This document shows, piece by piece, positions 17,891 to 27,249 of a stretch of DNA of 64,000 nt (within the stretch, counting starts at the first letter, position 1; every line of letters begins with the position of its first letter). The stretch is taken from NCBI GenBank assembly GCA_020161795.1, contig JAIUOR010000028.1, positions 160,103 to 224,102 on the forward strand, in the 5' to 3' direction. The notes beneath the pieces are model-generated. The model saw only the letters and a program-made list of their open reading frames with translations. It was not told where the DNA came from and did no database searches. Origin of the DNA: Actinomycetota bacterium (lineage in GTDB: Bacteria > Actinomycetota > Actinomycetes > Propionibacteriales > Propionibacteriaceae). A program made the position numbers and the translations under genes.

Positions 17891-17905
17891 CTCCAGAACC
17901 AACGC

Positions 17906-17936
17906 AAGGGCCGTCCCGACCGGGGCGGCCCTTTGT
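17906..17936. terminator. Terminator after rpmA
   Basis: AAGGGCCG pairs with CGGCCCTT (8 bp), with further CCCG/CGGG pairing inside the loop and TTTGTG after it. It lies between convergent genes and can serve both strands. Confidence 0.75.
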
Positions 17937-17946
17937 GCTGACCGGA

Positions 17947-18579
17947 TCAGGGCAGCTGGTCGGCGAGCGGGTGTGACCCGCCCAGCCGGCGCCGGCCGAT
18001 GGCGAACAGCACCTGGTGGTGGATCCTGTCGGCGCCATCCTGGCGGGATTCGCCCTCCTGTGCCCGGTCGTGCCAGCGTTCGATGACAGCGGTGAGTTCG
18101 GCGCCCAGCTGCTTGGCCTCCGCCTTGCTGAGCAGGATCGGTCGGGCGGTGAACTCGCCGCGGGCGTGTTCGTCCGGTTCGGACTCGATCGAGGCCCGCA
18201 GCCAGTCGAGTATCGGAGCGACCGCAGCCGAGGATCCCGGCAGCTTGCGATCGATCTCGAAGGCATCCGCCGCGCGACGCCAGACGCGGTCTCGTCGGTC
18301 GTGCGCCAGTTCGGGTGCTTCGACGATCATGCCGGCCTTGGCGAGGGCGCGCAGATGAAAGCTGATGGAGTTGGCCGGCTGCCCCAGGGTCTGGGCGAGA
18401 TCAACCGCCCGAGCGGATTCGCGGACGGCGAGTTCGAACAGGATCTGTTGGCGCAGTGGGTGAGCGATTGCTCGCAGGGCCGCCGGGCTGTCGATCAGGA
18501 AACGTTCCGGCTCGGCTGCCGGAGGCTCCGGATTGACCGGCGCCGCGGACTCATCGATGGGTGGAGCGGGATCGGCCAT
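17947..18579 (-). CDS. ArsR-type winged-helix regulator
   Basis: This 210-residue protein has a helix-turn-helix core, IAHPLRQQILFELAV...AVDLAQTLGQPANSISFHLRAL, at about residues 38-85, typical of ArsR/HTH_20 regulators. The ~35-residue N-terminus is rich in Pro, Ala and Glu. It has no evident Cys metal site, so it may sense a small molecule. It diverges from a 39-aa ORF and an MFS gene, with the palindrome TGCGCAA-N6-TTGCGCA between. TAGGCT (18591-18586, minus strand) is 6 nt from the ATG, so the mRNA is probably leaderless. Confidence 0.8.
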   Translation of the reverse strand: MADPAPPIDESAAPVNPEPPAAEPERFLIDSPAALRAIAHPLRQQILFELAVRESARAVDLAQTLGQPANSISFHLRALAKAGMIVEAPELAHDRRDRVWRRAADAFEIDRKLPGSSAAVAPILDWLRASIESEPDEHARGEFTARPILLSKAEAKQLGAELTAVIERWHDRAQEGESRQDGADRIHHQVLFAIGRRRLGGSHPLADQLP

Positions 18580-18612
18580 GGCGGCAGCCTAGCAGGAATC
18601 CGCAACAATTCA

Positions 18613-18632
18613 TGCGCAAGATGTATTGCGCA
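18613..18632. promoter_or_regulatory. Operator TGCGCAA-GATGTA-TTGCGCA
   Basis: Perfect 7-bp inverted repeat with 6-bp spacer between the divergent regulator and MFS genes. The right arm supplies the TTGCGC -35 of the rightward promoter, so a bound regulator would block it. Confidence 0.65.
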
Positions 18633-18655
18633 ATGAGTGGTGCGGGATTTACTGT
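18626..18655 (+). promoter_or_regulatory. Promoter for the 39-aa ORF and MFS gene
   Basis: TTGCGC (18626-18631), 18-nt spacer, TACTGT (18650-18655). ATG 18662 follows after 6 nt, as expected for a leaderless transcript. Confidence 0.55.
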
Positions 18656-18661
18656 GGCTGC

Positions 18662-18781
18662 ATGGACGCCAGCGATCTCACAGTCGACGACCGGATACCT
18701 TCGGGCAGGAGCCGACTCCACAGCCACCTCTTCGACGCCGCCGGCGGTGGGGCAGACCTGAGCCGGGCGGTGGGACCGTGA
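18662..18781 (+). CDS. 39-aa leaderless ORF coupled to the MFS gene
   Basis: The ORF reads MDASDLTVDDRIPSGRSRLH and ends SRAVGP. Its ATG lies 6 nt after a TACTGT -10. Its TGA overlaps the GTG start of the MFS gene as GTGA. I recognise no family. It may be a genuine small protein or only a translated leader that loads ribosomes for the transporter. Position relative to promoter and overlap are the evidence. Confidence 0.45.
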   Translation: MDASDLTVDDRIPSGRSRLHSHLFDAAGGGADLSRAVGP

Positions 18782-20076
18782 CCGAGAATGACGTGCGTGC
18801 CGCGGTGGAGGGTGCTCTGCCGGGGGTCGTGGGTTCACCGGTGCCGCTGTGGCGCAATCGGCCCTACGCCCTGCTGCAGACCGGCAAGACCGCTCATGTC
18901 GTCGGGGTGGGGATCGGTGCCTTCGCGATTCCGCTGCTGGCCTTCCAGGTGACCGGATCGGTGGTTCAGGCGGGGATCATCGCCGGGTTCGGTGAGATCG
19001 GCGCATTGCTCGGAACCCTTCCCGGTGGGGTGGTGGCCGACCGCTTCGATCGCCGGCGGATCATCGGAATCGCATCGGTTCTGGGTGGGATGCTGTGGCT
19101 GGGTCTTGCGGCCGTGTGGTGGACCGGCCACCTCTCGGGCTGGCACCTGGCCCTGGCGCTGTTCGGCTCCTCGGTGGCGGCGGTGTTCGCCAACCCGGCC
19201 GAATCCGGGGCGATCCGCGCGGTGGTGCCCAGCGAGCAACTGGGGACGGCGATGGCCGTCGTGCAGGGACGTCACGCGGTCGCCTCCCTGGTGGCCGGGC
19301 CGCTCGGCGGCTTCCTGTACGGGGTCGGTCATGCGGTGCCGCTGCTGGTCAGTGCCGTCGGGCACCTGTCGATGAGCGTCGCGACCGGCTTCGTCCGCGA
19401 GCCGCTGAACGGCGACCTGGATTCGGCCCGTGCGACCCACCCGCTGGTCGCCCTGCGGCAGGGCTTGCGGTTCATCTGGAACATCAGGTTCTTCCGGATG
19501 GCGATGGGGTTGTTCATCGCCATCAACATCGCCTTCACCGGGCTGATCGCCGTCATCAACCTCGAGCTCGTCCAGACCGGCACCGATCCGGTCCTGATCG
19601 GGATGCTCGACCTGGTGGCGGGAGCGGTCATGGTGCTGGGCGCGCTGCTGGCGCCACGCCTGCTGAACCGGCTTCGGCTCGGGATGATCATCGTGACCGG
19701 ACTCGGCCTTGCCGCCGCCGGGACGATCGGGATGGCGCTGCTGCACAGCTACCCGGGCTACCTGGCGATGCTCGCCCTGGCCGTCACCCTGATTCCCGCG
19801 ATCAACGCCGGCCTGGGTGGCTACACGCTGGCCATCACGCCGCCGGAGTTGCAGGGCCGGGTGAGTTCGGTACTCGGATTGACCGGCTTCGTCGCCGCCC
19901 CGATCGCGCCGGTGGTCGGCGCGGCCCTACTGGCCGGTGCCGGCGTGGTCACGGCGCTGTGGGTCTTCGCGGTGGCGATCGCCGTGATCACGGCGGTGCT
20001 GGCCGGGCTGCCCGACCTGCGGCGGATCGGGCTGCCCGAGACCTGGGGTCAGGACGCGTTGGCGGGGGAGGTCTGA
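18778..20076 (+). CDS. MFS transporter (drug/siderophore exporter type)
   Basis: The 432-residue protein has about 12 membrane segments and the MFS loop 2-3 signature GGVVADRFDRRRIIG. The sequence resembles the MFS_3 group of exporters (enterobactin or macrolide efflux type); the substrate is unknown. I start it at GTG 18778, which overlaps the stop of the 39-aa ORF, rather than at 18637, because the longer N-terminus is Arg-rich and out of character. It is probably controlled by the divergent ArsR-type regulator. Confidence 0.85.
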   Translation: MTENDVRAAVEGALPGVVGSPVPLWRNRPYALLQTGKTAHVVGVGIGAFAIPLLAFQVTGSVVQAGIIAGFGEIGALLGTLPGGVVADRFDRRRIIGIASVLGGMLWLGLAAVWWTGHLSGWHLALALFGSSVAAVFANPAESGAIRAVVPSEQLGTAMAVVQGRHAVASLVAGPLGGFLYGVGHAVPLLVSAVGHLSMSVATGFVREPLNGDLDSARATHPLVALRQGLRFIWNIRFFRMAMGLFIAINIAFTGLIAVINLELVQTGTDPVLIGMLDLVAGAVMVLGALLAPRLLNRLRLGMIIVTGLGLAAAGTIGMALLHSYPGYLAMLALAVTLIPAINAGLGGYTLAITPPELQGRVSSVLGLTGFVAAPIAPVVGAALLAGAGVVTALWVFAVAIAVITAVLAGLPDLRRIGLPETWGQDALAGEV

Positions 20077-20108
20077 GCCAAGCGCACCTGGGGACGTGCC
20101 CGGTCGAA

Positions 20109-20660
20109 TCAAGCGCGCGGATCGGCCCGGTGCAGCAGGAACAGCCCGCGCCGGGAGGGGTGTCCCGCGTCGGCCCGCTCCCGGTCGGTGGCGACGTAGC
20201 TGTCGATCACCTCAACCAGGCGGGCATCCAACTCGTCCACCTCGGCGTCGGTCAGGTGCAGGGTGAAGGTGGCGAAGGTCGACACGCCGTCCGGGCCGGC
20301 GTCCAGGGCATCCTGCATGGCCAGCGCGACGGGGGAGAACCGGATGCCCGGATCGGCGCCGGCCAACGGATCGGAGAGCCACCAGGTGCGTCGCGTCGAG
20401 CGGTACGGCTTCTCGCGGGCGCCGCGTGTGCCGCGGCGGGCCGGGAGCTGCTCCAGGAAGCCGGCGTCCACCAGGATCCGGACGTGGTACAACGAGGTGG
20501 CCGGGTCGACCCCGAGTTGGTCGGCGAGCTGCCGGTTGGTCAGCTCCTGGGCGCCGGTCAGGCGGACGATGCGCTGGCGCAGCACGTTCGCCAGCGCTCT
20601 CGCCTCGACGTCGGTCGCGGCGCGCCGCTGCGGAATCCCGGCGGCAGGGGTCGTTGTCAT
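20109..20660 (-). CDS. Winged-helix (ArsR-like) regulator
   Basis: This 183-residue protein has an HTH region LTNRQLADQLGVDPATSLYHVRILVDAGFLEQ at about residues 40-73 and a C-terminal region FTLHLTDAEVDELDARLVEV typical of helix-turn-helix 20 regulators of exporters. It diverges from the MFS gene at 20715. TAGAAT (20672-20667, minus strand) and TTGGAA (20694-20689) form its promoter with 16-nt spacing; the ATG follows 6 nt later with no binding site, so the mRNA is probably leaderless. Confidence 0.8.
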   Translation of the reverse strand: MTTTPAAGIPQRRAATDVEARALANVLRQRIVRLTGAQELTNRQLADQLGVDPATSLYHVRILVDAGFLEQLPARRGTRGAREKPYRSTRRTWWLSDPLAGADPGIRFSPVALAMQDALDAGPDGVSTFATFTLHLTDAEVDELDARLVEVIDSYVATDRERADAGHPSRRGLFLLHRADPRA

Positions 20661-20666
20661 GTCCGT

Positions 20667-20708
20667 ATTCTACGAGTGGTTGGAAGATTTCCAATCCAGG
20701 CATAGGAT
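20667..20708. promoter_or_regulatory. Back-to-back promoters sharing palindrome TTGGAA-GAT-TTCCAA
   Basis: The 15-bp palindrome at 20680-20694 supplies both -35 boxes. Rightward: TTGGAA (20680-20685), 17 nt, TAGGAT (20703-20708), GTG at 20715. Leftward: TTGGAA (20694-20689), 16 nt, TAGAAT (20672-20667), ATG at 20660. A single bound dimer would cover both. Confidence 0.7.
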
Positions 20709-20714
20709 CCAGGA

Positions 20715-22052
20715 GTGACGGAACAGGAATCCGGCTCGGCCGCGGCCGAGCCGCCGGTCGCCGGCCGACCCATCGCCGGTGGGGCAACCGGTGGCGTGCC
20801 CGACCCGGCGATAGTGCTGAAGCCCCGCCTGGGCGCCAGCTTCGCGAAGGTCTGGTCGGCCTCCGTCCTGTCCAATGTGGCCGATGGGGTACTCAAGCTC
20901 GCCGTCCCGGTGGTGGCTGTGCGCTACACCGACTCCCCGCTGCTGATCGCCGGCATCGGCGTGGCGATGAGCCTCCCGTGGCTGCTGCTCGCGCTCCCGG
21001 CGGGCGCGATCGCCGACCGGGTCGACCGCCTCCGCGCGATGCTGGTTGCCAACGCCACCCGGGTGCTGGTGGCCGGGTTGCTCGGGTTCGCCCTGCTGGG
21101 CGGTCAGGGATCGATCTGGCTGCTCTACCTGGCGGGCATCGCCGTCGGCGTGGCCGAGGTGTTCTACGACACCGCCAGCCAGTCGATCCTGCCGCAGGTT
21201 GTCGACCGCGCCGCGCTGCCCGTGGCCAACTCACGGCTGTACGCGGGGGAGCTCGCGGCGAACAACTTCATCGGTCCGCCGCTGGGCGGCTTCCTGGTGG
21301 CTGCCGCGGCCGCGCTGGCCTTCGGGGTCCCCGCCGTGTTGTGGGCTTTGGCCATGGCCATGCTGGCCTGGGTGCCCGGCTCGTTCCGGGTCCGCCGCGA
21401 TGGCCCACCGACCAGCCTGCGGGAGGACATCGCCGAGGGCTTCCGCTTCCTGTTCGGCCACCGGGTGCTGCGCACCCTTGCCGTCATGACCGGGGTGTCG
21501 AACTTCGCCGCCAGCGCCGGCTTCGCCGTCTTCGTGCTGTTCGCAATCGGTCCGGATTCGCCCATGGGGCTCACCGAGCCGCAGTACGGGCTGCTCAGCA
21601 CCACGATGGCGATCGGTGCCGTCCTGGGTTCGCTGTCGGCCACCCGGCTCACCGCCCGGCTGGGCCGCTCCCGCTCGATCGCGGTCGGCATCGCGACCTT
21701 CACCCTCAGCGTCGGGACTCCGGCGATCACGGCCAACCCCTGGGTGATCGGCGCCATGTGGGCGCTGAGCGGCATTGGCGTGGCGCTGTGGAATGTGATC
21801 GTGGTGTCGCTGCGGCAGCAGCTGACCCCGGACGCGCTGCTGGGTCGGATGAACTCCTGCTACCGGTTGCTGGCCTGGGGCACCATCCCGCTGGGCAACC
21901 TCGCCGGTGGCCTGCTCGCTGAGGCGTTCGGCCTGCAGCCCACCTTCGCCATAGCGGCGGGGCTGTCGGTGCTGACCGCGCTGGGCCTGCTGATCGTCCG
22001 CGAGTCGGCGATCGTCCGGGCCGAGGCGGAGGTCGTCCATCCCGGCCGGTAG
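20715..22052 (+). CDS. MFS transporter
   Basis: The 445-residue protein has about 12 membrane segments, a polar ~45-residue N-terminus, and the loop motif AGAIADRVDRLRAMLV. It belongs to the same broad exporter group as the MFS at 18778 but is divergent from it. The substrate is unknown. The start GTG lies 6 nt after TAGGAT. The stop TAG overlaps the TAGAAT hexamer that may serve obgE. Confidence 0.85.
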   Translation: MTEQESGSAAAEPPVAGRPIAGGATGGVPDPAIVLKPRLGASFAKVWSASVLSNVADGVLKLAVPVVAVRYTDSPLLIAGIGVAMSLPWLLLALPAGAIADRVDRLRAMLVANATRVLVAGLLGFALLGGQGSIWLLYLAGIAVGVAEVFYDTASQSILPQVVDRAALPVANSRLYAGELAANNFIGPPLGGFLVAAAAALAFGVPAVLWALAMAMLAWVPGSFRVRRDGPPTSLREDIAEGFRFLFGHRVLRTLAVMTGVSNFAASAGFAVFVLFAIGPDSPMGLTEPQYGLLSTTMAIGAVLGSLSATRLTARLGRSRSIAVGIATFTLSVGTPAITANPWVIGAMWALSGIGVALWNVIVVSLRQQLTPDALLGRMNSCYRLLAWGTIPLGNLAGGLLAEAFGLQPTFAIAAGLSVLTALGLLIVRESAIVRAEAEVVHPGR

Positions 22053-22077
22053 AATCGACGGGTTCACAGTCGAGGAG
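22050..22077 (+). promoter_or_regulatory. obgE -10 and ribosome binding site
   Basis: TAGAAT (22050-22055) with no clear -35, and GAGGAG (22072-22077) five nt before the ATG. Confidence 0.4.
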
Positions 22078-22082
22078 TCGCT

Positions 22083-23570
22083 ATGGCCATCCCTTCCTTC
22101 GTCGACCGCGCGACCCTGCGGGTCGCTGCCGGTAACGGCGGGCATGGCTGCGCCTCGGTGCACCGGGAGAAGTTCAAGCCCCTGGGTGGCCCGGACGGCG
22201 GCAACGGCGGCGACGGCGGCTCGGTGATCCTGCGGGTCGACCCCAGCCTGACCACGCTGGTGGAATACCACCGGCAATCCCAGCGCAAGGCGCCGAACGG
22301 CCAGCCCGGGAAGGGCGACTTCAACAACGGCGCGGACGGCGTGGGCGTCGTGCTGACCGTGCCCGACGGCACGGTCGTCAGCGATGCCGATACCGGCGAA
22401 GTGTTGGCCGATCTGCTCGGCCCGGGGGCGGAGGTCGTCGTCGCGGCCGGCGGACGGGGCGGGCTGGGCAATGCCGCGCTGGCCTCCGCGGCCCGCAAGG
22501 CCCCCGGCTTCGCACTGCTCGGCGAGGAGGGCGAAGCCCGCACCATCCTGCTGGAACTCAAGGTGGTGGCCGATGTCGGGCTGGTCGGCTTCCCGAGCGC
22601 CGGCAAGTCGTCGCTGATCGCCGCGATCTCGCGGGCCCGCCCCAAGATCGCCGACTACCCGTTCACCACGCTGGTGCCGAACCTGGGTGTCGTGGTGCGG
22701 GGGGAGACCACGTACACCGTCGCCGACGTGCCCGGCCTGATTGAAGGCGCCAGCCTGGGACGCGGGCTCGGGCACGACTTCCTGCGCCACATCGAGCGCT
22801 GCTGGGCGATCGTCCATGTGGTCGACTGCGCCACCTATGAACCCGGACGCGATCCCGTCTCCGACCTGGACGTGATCGAGGCCGAACTGGCCGCCCATGG
22901 CGGGCTGGAGGATCGCCCCCGGCTGGTGGCGCTGAACAAGATCGACGTGCCCGACGCCGCCGAGTTGGCCGAGCTCGTCACCCCGGATCTGATCGCACGG
23001 GGACTGCCCATCTACCAGGTCTCGGCCAAGACCGGCGAAGGGCTGAACGCGCTGACCTACGCGCTGGCCGAGTTGGTCGCGGCCCGTCGTGCCGCCGCTC
23101 CGCCGCCCCAGCCGATGCCGATCGTGCTGCGTCCGGCACCGGCCGCGGGAGGCCCGGAGTTCAGCATCGCCAGGCAGGGCGACGGCCAGGGTGGCTTCGT
23201 GTGGCGGGTGCGCGGCACGAAGCCGGAGCGCTGGGTGCGGCAGACCGACTTCAACAACCCCGAGGCCGTCGGCTATCTGGCCGACCGGTTCGCGCGGCTC
23301 GGCATCGAGGAGGAGTTGCTCGCGCTCGGTGCGCTCGCGGGCGACGCGGTGGCGATCGGCGCCGACAACCCGGTGGTCTTCGACTTCGCCCCGCAGATCG
23401 AGATCGGCGCCGAGATCCTCGCCCGCCGCGGCGAGGACCAGCGGCTCACCGCGCCGCGGCCGGCCGTCATCCGCCGCCGGGAACGGGATGCCGCCTATCA
23501 CGCCGAACGCGAGGCGGAGAAGCTGACCCGGCTGGCAGCCGAGGGATTCGAGGACGACGACGATGAATGA
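22083..23570 (+). CDS. obgE: GTPase Obg
   Basis: This 495-residue GTPase acts in 50S assembly and stress control. The Gly-rich Obg domain is residues ~1-160 ([15 protein letters not shown]). The G domain has P-loop GFPSAGKSS at 169-177, DVPGLIEGA (G3) and NKID (G4). A C-terminal OCT domain follows at ~370-450, with an acidic tail ending EDDDDE. The last codons overlap the start of proB. In most genomes it directly follows rpmA; here two regulator/MFS modules lie between. Confidence 0.97.
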   Translation: MAIPSFVDRATLRVAAGNGGHGCASVHREKFKPLGGPDGGNGGDGGSVILRVDPSLTTLVEYHRQSQRKAPNGQPGKGDFNNGADGVGVVLTVPDGTVVSDADTGEVLADLLGPGAEVVVAAGGRGGLGNAALASAARKAPGFALLGEEGEARTILLELKVVADVGLVGFPSAGKSSLIAAISRARPKIADYPFTTLVPNLGVVVRGETTYTVADVPGLIEGASLGRGLGHDFLRHIERCWAIVHVVDCATYEPGRDPVSDLDVIEAELAAHGGLEDRPRLVALNKIDVPDAAELAELVTPDLIARGLPIYQVSAKTGEGLNALTYALAELVAARRAAAPPPQPMPIVLRPAPAAGGPEFSIARQGDGQGGFVWRVRGTKPERWVRQTDFNNPEAVGYLADRFARLGIEEELLALGALAGDAVAIGADNPVVFDFAPQIEIGAEILARRGEDQRLTAPRPAVIRRRERDAAYHAEREAEKLTRLAAEGFEDDDDE

Positions 23571-24711
23571 GCCCGCCGAGCAACCCGGCCGTCCGGAACT
23601 CACCGGCGCCAAGCGGGTCGTGGTCAAGGTGGGCTCGTCCTCGCTCACCGACTCCCGCGGCGTTCTCGACCCGGTCCGGATGGAGTCGCTGGTCGACGCC
23701 TTGGTGGCGCTGCGACGGCGGGGAACCGACGTCGTGCTGGTGTCGTCGGGTGCGATGGCCTCCGGGATGCGTCCGCTGCGGCTCAAGCGCCGGCCGCGCG
23801 ACCTGGCGAGCAAGCAGGCTGCCGCCGCGGTCGGGCAGAGCCTGCTGGTCGGCCACTACGGCACGCTCTTCGCCCGGCACGGGCTGACCGTCGGCCAGGT
23901 GCTGCTCACGGTGGAGGACGTGGCCCGGCGCGATCACTACCGCAACGCGCTGCGCACCTTCACGCGGCTGATCGAACTGGGCGTGGTGCCGATCGTCAAC
24001 GAGAACGACACCGTCGCCACCCACGAGATCCGATTCGGCGACAACGACCGGCTGGCCGCGCTGGTGGCCCATCTGGTGGGCGCCGACGCGCTGGTGCTGC
24101 TCTCCGACGTCGACGCGCTGTACACCGCGCATCCGTCGAATCCCGCGGCGCAGCGGATCTCCGAGGTGGCCGACATCGAGGAGCTGACGGTCGACACCTC
24201 GGGGAAGGGCGCCGAGGTGGGCACCGGCGGGATGGAGACCAAGCTGCAGGCAGCCCGGATCGCCACCTCGTCGGGCATCGCCGTCGTGCTGGCCGCCGCC
24301 TCCGATGTGGCAGCGGCGCTGGCCGGCGAACCGGTCGGCACGTTGTTCCATCCCACCGGCAAGCGCCGGGCACGCCGGCTGATGTGGCTGGCCTACGCCT
24401 CGAAGTCGCAGGGTGAACTGGTGCTGGACGCGGGTGCCGTGCGCGCGGTCGCCGAGCGGAAGGCCTCCCTGCTGCCGGCCGGGATCGTGGCCGTGCGGGG
24501 GAGCTTCGTGGCCGGCGACCCGGTCCGTCTGGTGGGAGAGGACGGGGCGGTGATCGCCCGCGGCCTGGTCAACTACGACGCGGCGGAACTCCCGTCCATG
24601 ATCGGACGCAGCACCCACGAACTGGCCGCCGAACTCGGCCCCCAGTTCGACCGCGAGGTCGTGCACCGCGACGACCTGGTGCTCAAGCGTCGTAAGGCGC
24701 GAACCTCCTGA
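23563..24711 (+). CDS. proB: Glutamate 5-kinase
   Basis: The first step of proline synthesis: phosphorylation of glutamate. The 382-residue protein has an amino acid kinase domain ([11 protein letters not shown] at the N-terminus, [32 protein letters not shown]) and a C-terminal PUA domain, the long form of ProB. It starts 8 nt inside obgE and has no strong binding site, so translation is probably coupled. proA follows 91 nt later with its own -10. Confidence 0.96.
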   Translation: MNEPAEQPGRPELTGAKRVVVKVGSSSLTDSRGVLDPVRMESLVDALVALRRRGTDVVLVSSGAMASGMRPLRLKRRPRDLASKQAAAAVGQSLLVGHYGTLFARHGLTVGQVLLTVEDVARRDHYRNALRTFTRLIELGVVPIVNENDTVATHEIRFGDNDRLAALVAHLVGADALVLLSDVDALYTAHPSNPAAQRISEVADIEELTVDTSGKGAEVGTGGMETKLQAARIATSSGIAVVLAAASDVAAALAGEPVGTLFHPTGKRRARRLMWLAYASKSQGELVLDAGAVRAVAERKASLLPAGIVAVRGSFVAGDPVRLVGEDGAVIARGLVNYDAAELPSMIGRSTHELAAELGPQFDREVVHRDDLVLKRRKARTS

Positions 24712-24723
24712 CCACGCCGGACC

Positions 24724-24754
24724 GTGGCCGACGACTCCTCGGAGCCTCGGCCAC
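24724..24754. terminator. Hairpin between proB and proA
   Basis: GTGGCCGA pairs with TCGGCCAC (8 bp) around a loop that has an inner CTCC/GGAG. There is no T-run. It may end or weaken transcription from proB. Confidence 0.45.
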
Positions 24755-24802
24755 AGTCTGTCGGGTAGCGGAGGGCGAAGTCAGCCCGGGTATCCTGCGG
24801 TG

Positions 24803-26062
24803 GTGACCGACCTCGACACCCAGACCTTCCTGGCCCAGGCCGCCCGGGCCAAGGACGCCGCCCGGACGCTGGCGACCCTCAACCGGGCCGCCAAGGACGC
24901 CGCGCTGCAGGCCATGGCGGACGCGCTGCTCACCGCCACCGACGAGGTGCTGGCCGCCAACGCCCTCGATGTCGCAGCCGCCCGGGAGGCGGGTACCTCC
25001 GAGGCGATGATCGACCGGCTCTCGCTCAACCCCGCCCGGGTCGAAGGCATGGCCGAGGGGCTGCGGGCGCTGGCCGCGCTGGCCGATCCGGTGGGTGACG
25101 TGGTGCGGGGCTGGAGCAATCCGAACGGGGTGCGGGTTCGCCAGCTCCGGGTGCCGCTGGGCGTGGTGGGCATCATCTACGAGGCCCGTCCCAACGTCAC
25201 CGCCGACGCCGCGGGTATCTGCCTGAAGTCGGGCAATGCCGCGCTGTTGCGCGGCTCCTCCTCCACGCTGAACTCCAACCGGGCCGTCACCGCGGCGCTG
25301 CATGCCGGGCTGGCCGCCGCCGGCCTGCCCGTCGATGCCGTCCAGCTGGTCGAGGGCGGCCGCGAGATCACCGAGCAGATGATGGCCGCCCGCGGCTACC
25401 TCGACGTGCTGATCCCCCGTGGCGGGGCAGGCCTGATCAATGCCGTGGTGAACGGCTCGAAGGTGCCGGTGATCGAGACCGGAACCGGCAACTGCCACCT
25501 GTTCGTCGATGCCACCGGCGACTTCGGCATGGCGATCGACATCCTGCGCAATGCCAAGACCCAGCGGCCCAGCGTCTGCAACGCGGCCGAGACCCTGCTG
25601 GTGCACGCCGACATCGCTGATCGGTTCCTGCCGGTCGCACTGGCCGCGATGAAGGAGGCCGGGGTCACCGTCCACGGCACCCCGGAGGTGACCGCCCACG
25701 ACCCGGCCGTGGTGCCGGCCGGCCCGGACGAGTTCGACGGCGAGTACCTCTCGCTCGACCTGGCGGCCAAGGTGGTGGGCTCGCTGGACGAGGCGATCGA
25801 CCACATCCGGCAGCACACCACCGGGCATTCGGAGACGATCGTCACCGAGGATCGCCGGGCGGCCGAGCGGTTCACCGCCGAGGTGGATGCCGCGGCGGTG
25901 CTGGTGAACGCCTCCAGCCGGTTCGTGGACGGGGGCGAGTTCGGTTTCGGCGCCGAGATCGGTATCTCGACCCAGAAGCTGCATGCCCGCGGCCCGATGG
26001 GGCTGGCCGAGATGACCTCGACGAAGTACGTGGTGGAGGGCGACGGTCAGATCCGCGCCTGA
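24803..26062 (+). CDS. proA: Glutamate-5-semialdehyde dehydrogenase
   Basis: The 419-residue enzyme reduces glutamyl phosphate to the semialdehyde with NADPH, the step after ProB. The nucleophile Cys lies in [31 protein letters not shown] and [20 protein letters not shown] are family signatures. Two GTG codons stand in tandem at 24800 and 24803. I chose the second, because TATCCT (24791-24796) ends 6 nt before it, which suits a leaderless transcript. proC is not in the window. Confidence 0.96.
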   Translation: MTDLDTQTFLAQAARAKDAARTLATLNRAAKDAALQAMADALLTATDEVLAANALDVAAAREAGTSEAMIDRLSLNPARVEGMAEGLRALAALADPVGDVVRGWSNPNGVRVRQLRVPLGVVGIIYEARPNVTADAAGICLKSGNAALLRGSSSTLNSNRAVTAALHAGLAAAGLPVDAVQLVEGGREITEQMMAARGYLDVLIPRGGAGLINAVVNGSKVPVIETGTGNCHLFVDATGDFGMAIDILRNAKTQRPSVCNAAETLLVHADIADRFLPVALAAMKEAGVTVHGTPEVTAHDPAVVPAGPDEFDGEYLSLDLAAKVVGSLDEAIDHIRQHTTGHSETIVTEDRRAAERFTAEVDAAAVLVNASSRFVDGGEFGFGAEIGISTQKLHARGPMGLAEMTSTKYVVEGDGQIRA

Positions 26063-26105
26063 CCAGCCCGCGGCGGTGCGCTCGCGGCGCGACGCCGGCG
26101 TCCCG

Positions 26106-26111
26106 TATCAT
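26106..26111 (+). promoter_or_regulatory. -10 hexamer TATCAT for the 40-aa/nadD operon
   Basis: Seven nt separate it from ATG 26119, matching other probable leaderless starts here. No good -35 is visible. Confidence 0.4.
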
Positions 26112-26118
26112 CGCGCGC

Positions 26119-26241
26119 ATGCAGATTGACGTGACCACCCCGGTGATCGTCGGAGTGATCTTCTTCCTGGTGCTGTTCGTGGCGTTGTTGTTCGTCCGGC
26201 AGGTTGGCCACTCGCGGCCGCACAGCAAGTCGGATGACTGA
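26119..26241 (+). CDS. 40-aa single-pass membrane peptide
   Basis: The ORF has a polar start (MQIDVTTP), one strongly hydrophobic segment of about 19 residues ([18 protein letters not shown]) and a basic, His/Ser-rich tail. This fits a small membrane protein. Its TGA at 26239 overlaps the first codons of nadD (ATGACTGA). A -10 hexamer lies 7 nt upstream of the ATG. I know no family for it. Composition and coupling make it likely to be real. Confidence 0.6.
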   Translation: MQIDVTTPVIVGVIFFLVLFVALLFVRQVGHSRPHSKSDD

Positions 26242-26881
26242 AACCCCGCTCGCGCTGCCGGATCCTGGTTCCCGGCGGCTGCGGCTGGGGGTCATGGGCG
26301 GCACCTTCGATCCGATCCACCACGGCCACCTGGTGGCCGCCAGCGAGGTGCAGGCACGGTTCCAGCTGGACGAGGTGGTGTTCGTCCCGACGGGTGAGCC
26401 CTGGCAGAAGGCCGGCCGCAAGGTCTCCCAGGCCGAGGACCGCTACCTGATGACCACCATCGCCACGGCCTCGAACCCGCGGTTCTCGGTGAGCCGGGTC
26501 GACATCCTGCGCCCGGGGCCGACCTACACCGTCGACACGCTGCGGGATATCCGCGAGCAGCGCGGCGAGGACTGGGACCTGTACTTCATCACCGGCGCCG
26601 ACGCGCTCAGCCAGATCCTGACCTGGCGGGGAGCCGACCAGCTCTTCGACTTCGCCCACTTCGTCGGGGTGTCCCGCCCCGGCGTGCCGCTGGGTCAGAG
26701 CGATATCCGCCACCTCCCCAGCGACAAGGTCAGCCTGCTGGAGATCCCGGCGCTGTCCATCTCGTCCACGGCCTGCCGGGAGCGTGTCGCCGCCGATCTG
26801 CCGATCTGGTACCTGGTGCCGGACGGTATCGTGCAGTACATCGCCAAACGCGGTCTCTACATCGACCAAGGAGCTTCATGA
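26234..26881 (+). CDS. nadD: Nicotinate-nucleotide adenylyltransferase
   Basis: NadD joins nicotinate mononucleotide and ATP to give deamido-NAD, the substrate of NadE. The 215-residue protein has [12 protein letters not shown] (the HxGH motif) near residue 20 and [11 protein letters not shown] near the C-terminus. The start at 26234 has no ribosome binding site and overlaps the stop of the 40-aa ORF. The stop overlaps rsfS as ATGA. Confidence 0.96.
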   Translation: MTETPLALPDPGSRRLRLGVMGGTFDPIHHGHLVAASEVQARFQLDEVVFVPTGEPWQKAGRKVSQAEDRYLMTTIATASNPRFSVSRVDILRPGPTYTVDTLRDIREQRGEDWDLYFITGADALSQILTWRGADQLFDFAHFVGVSRPGVPLGQSDIRHLPSDKVSLLEIPALSISSTACRERVAADLPIWYLVPDGIVQYIAKRGLYIDQGAS

Positions 26882-27249
26882 CGGCAACCGATCACGCCAT
26901 CGACATCGCACGGCTGGCCGCACTGGCCGCGCTCGACAAGAAGGCGTTGGATCCGGTCGCGTTCGACGTCTCAGAACGACTGGCGATCACCGACGTCTTC
27001 CTGATCGTGACGGCCGGGAACGAGCGCCAGGTGGGCGCCGTGGTGGGCGGCATCGAGGAAGCACTGCTGCAGCACGATCTGCGGACGGTGCGCCGCGAGG
27101 GCGACCGTGAGAACCGTTGGGTGCTGATGGACTACCTCGACACGGTGATCCATGTCCAGCACACCGAGGAGCGGGCGCTATACGCCCTGGAGCGGCTGTG
27201 GAAGGACTGCCCGCCGATCGACCTCGAGCTGCCGGACGAGGTGGCATGA
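26878..27249 (+). CDS. rsfS: Ribosomal silencing factor RsfS
   Basis: RsfS binds L14 and keeps ribosomal subunits apart in poor nutrient conditions. The 123-residue protein has [21 protein letters not shown] and [15 protein letters not shown], the DUF143 signatures. AAGGAG precedes the ATG. Both ends overlap neighbours (ATGA). Confidence 0.96.
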   Translation: MTATDHAIDIARLAALAALDKKALDPVAFDVSERLAITDVFLIVTAGNERQVGAVVGGIEEALLQHDLRTVRREGDRENRWVLMDYLDTVIHVQHTEERALYALERLWKDCPPIDLELPDEVA

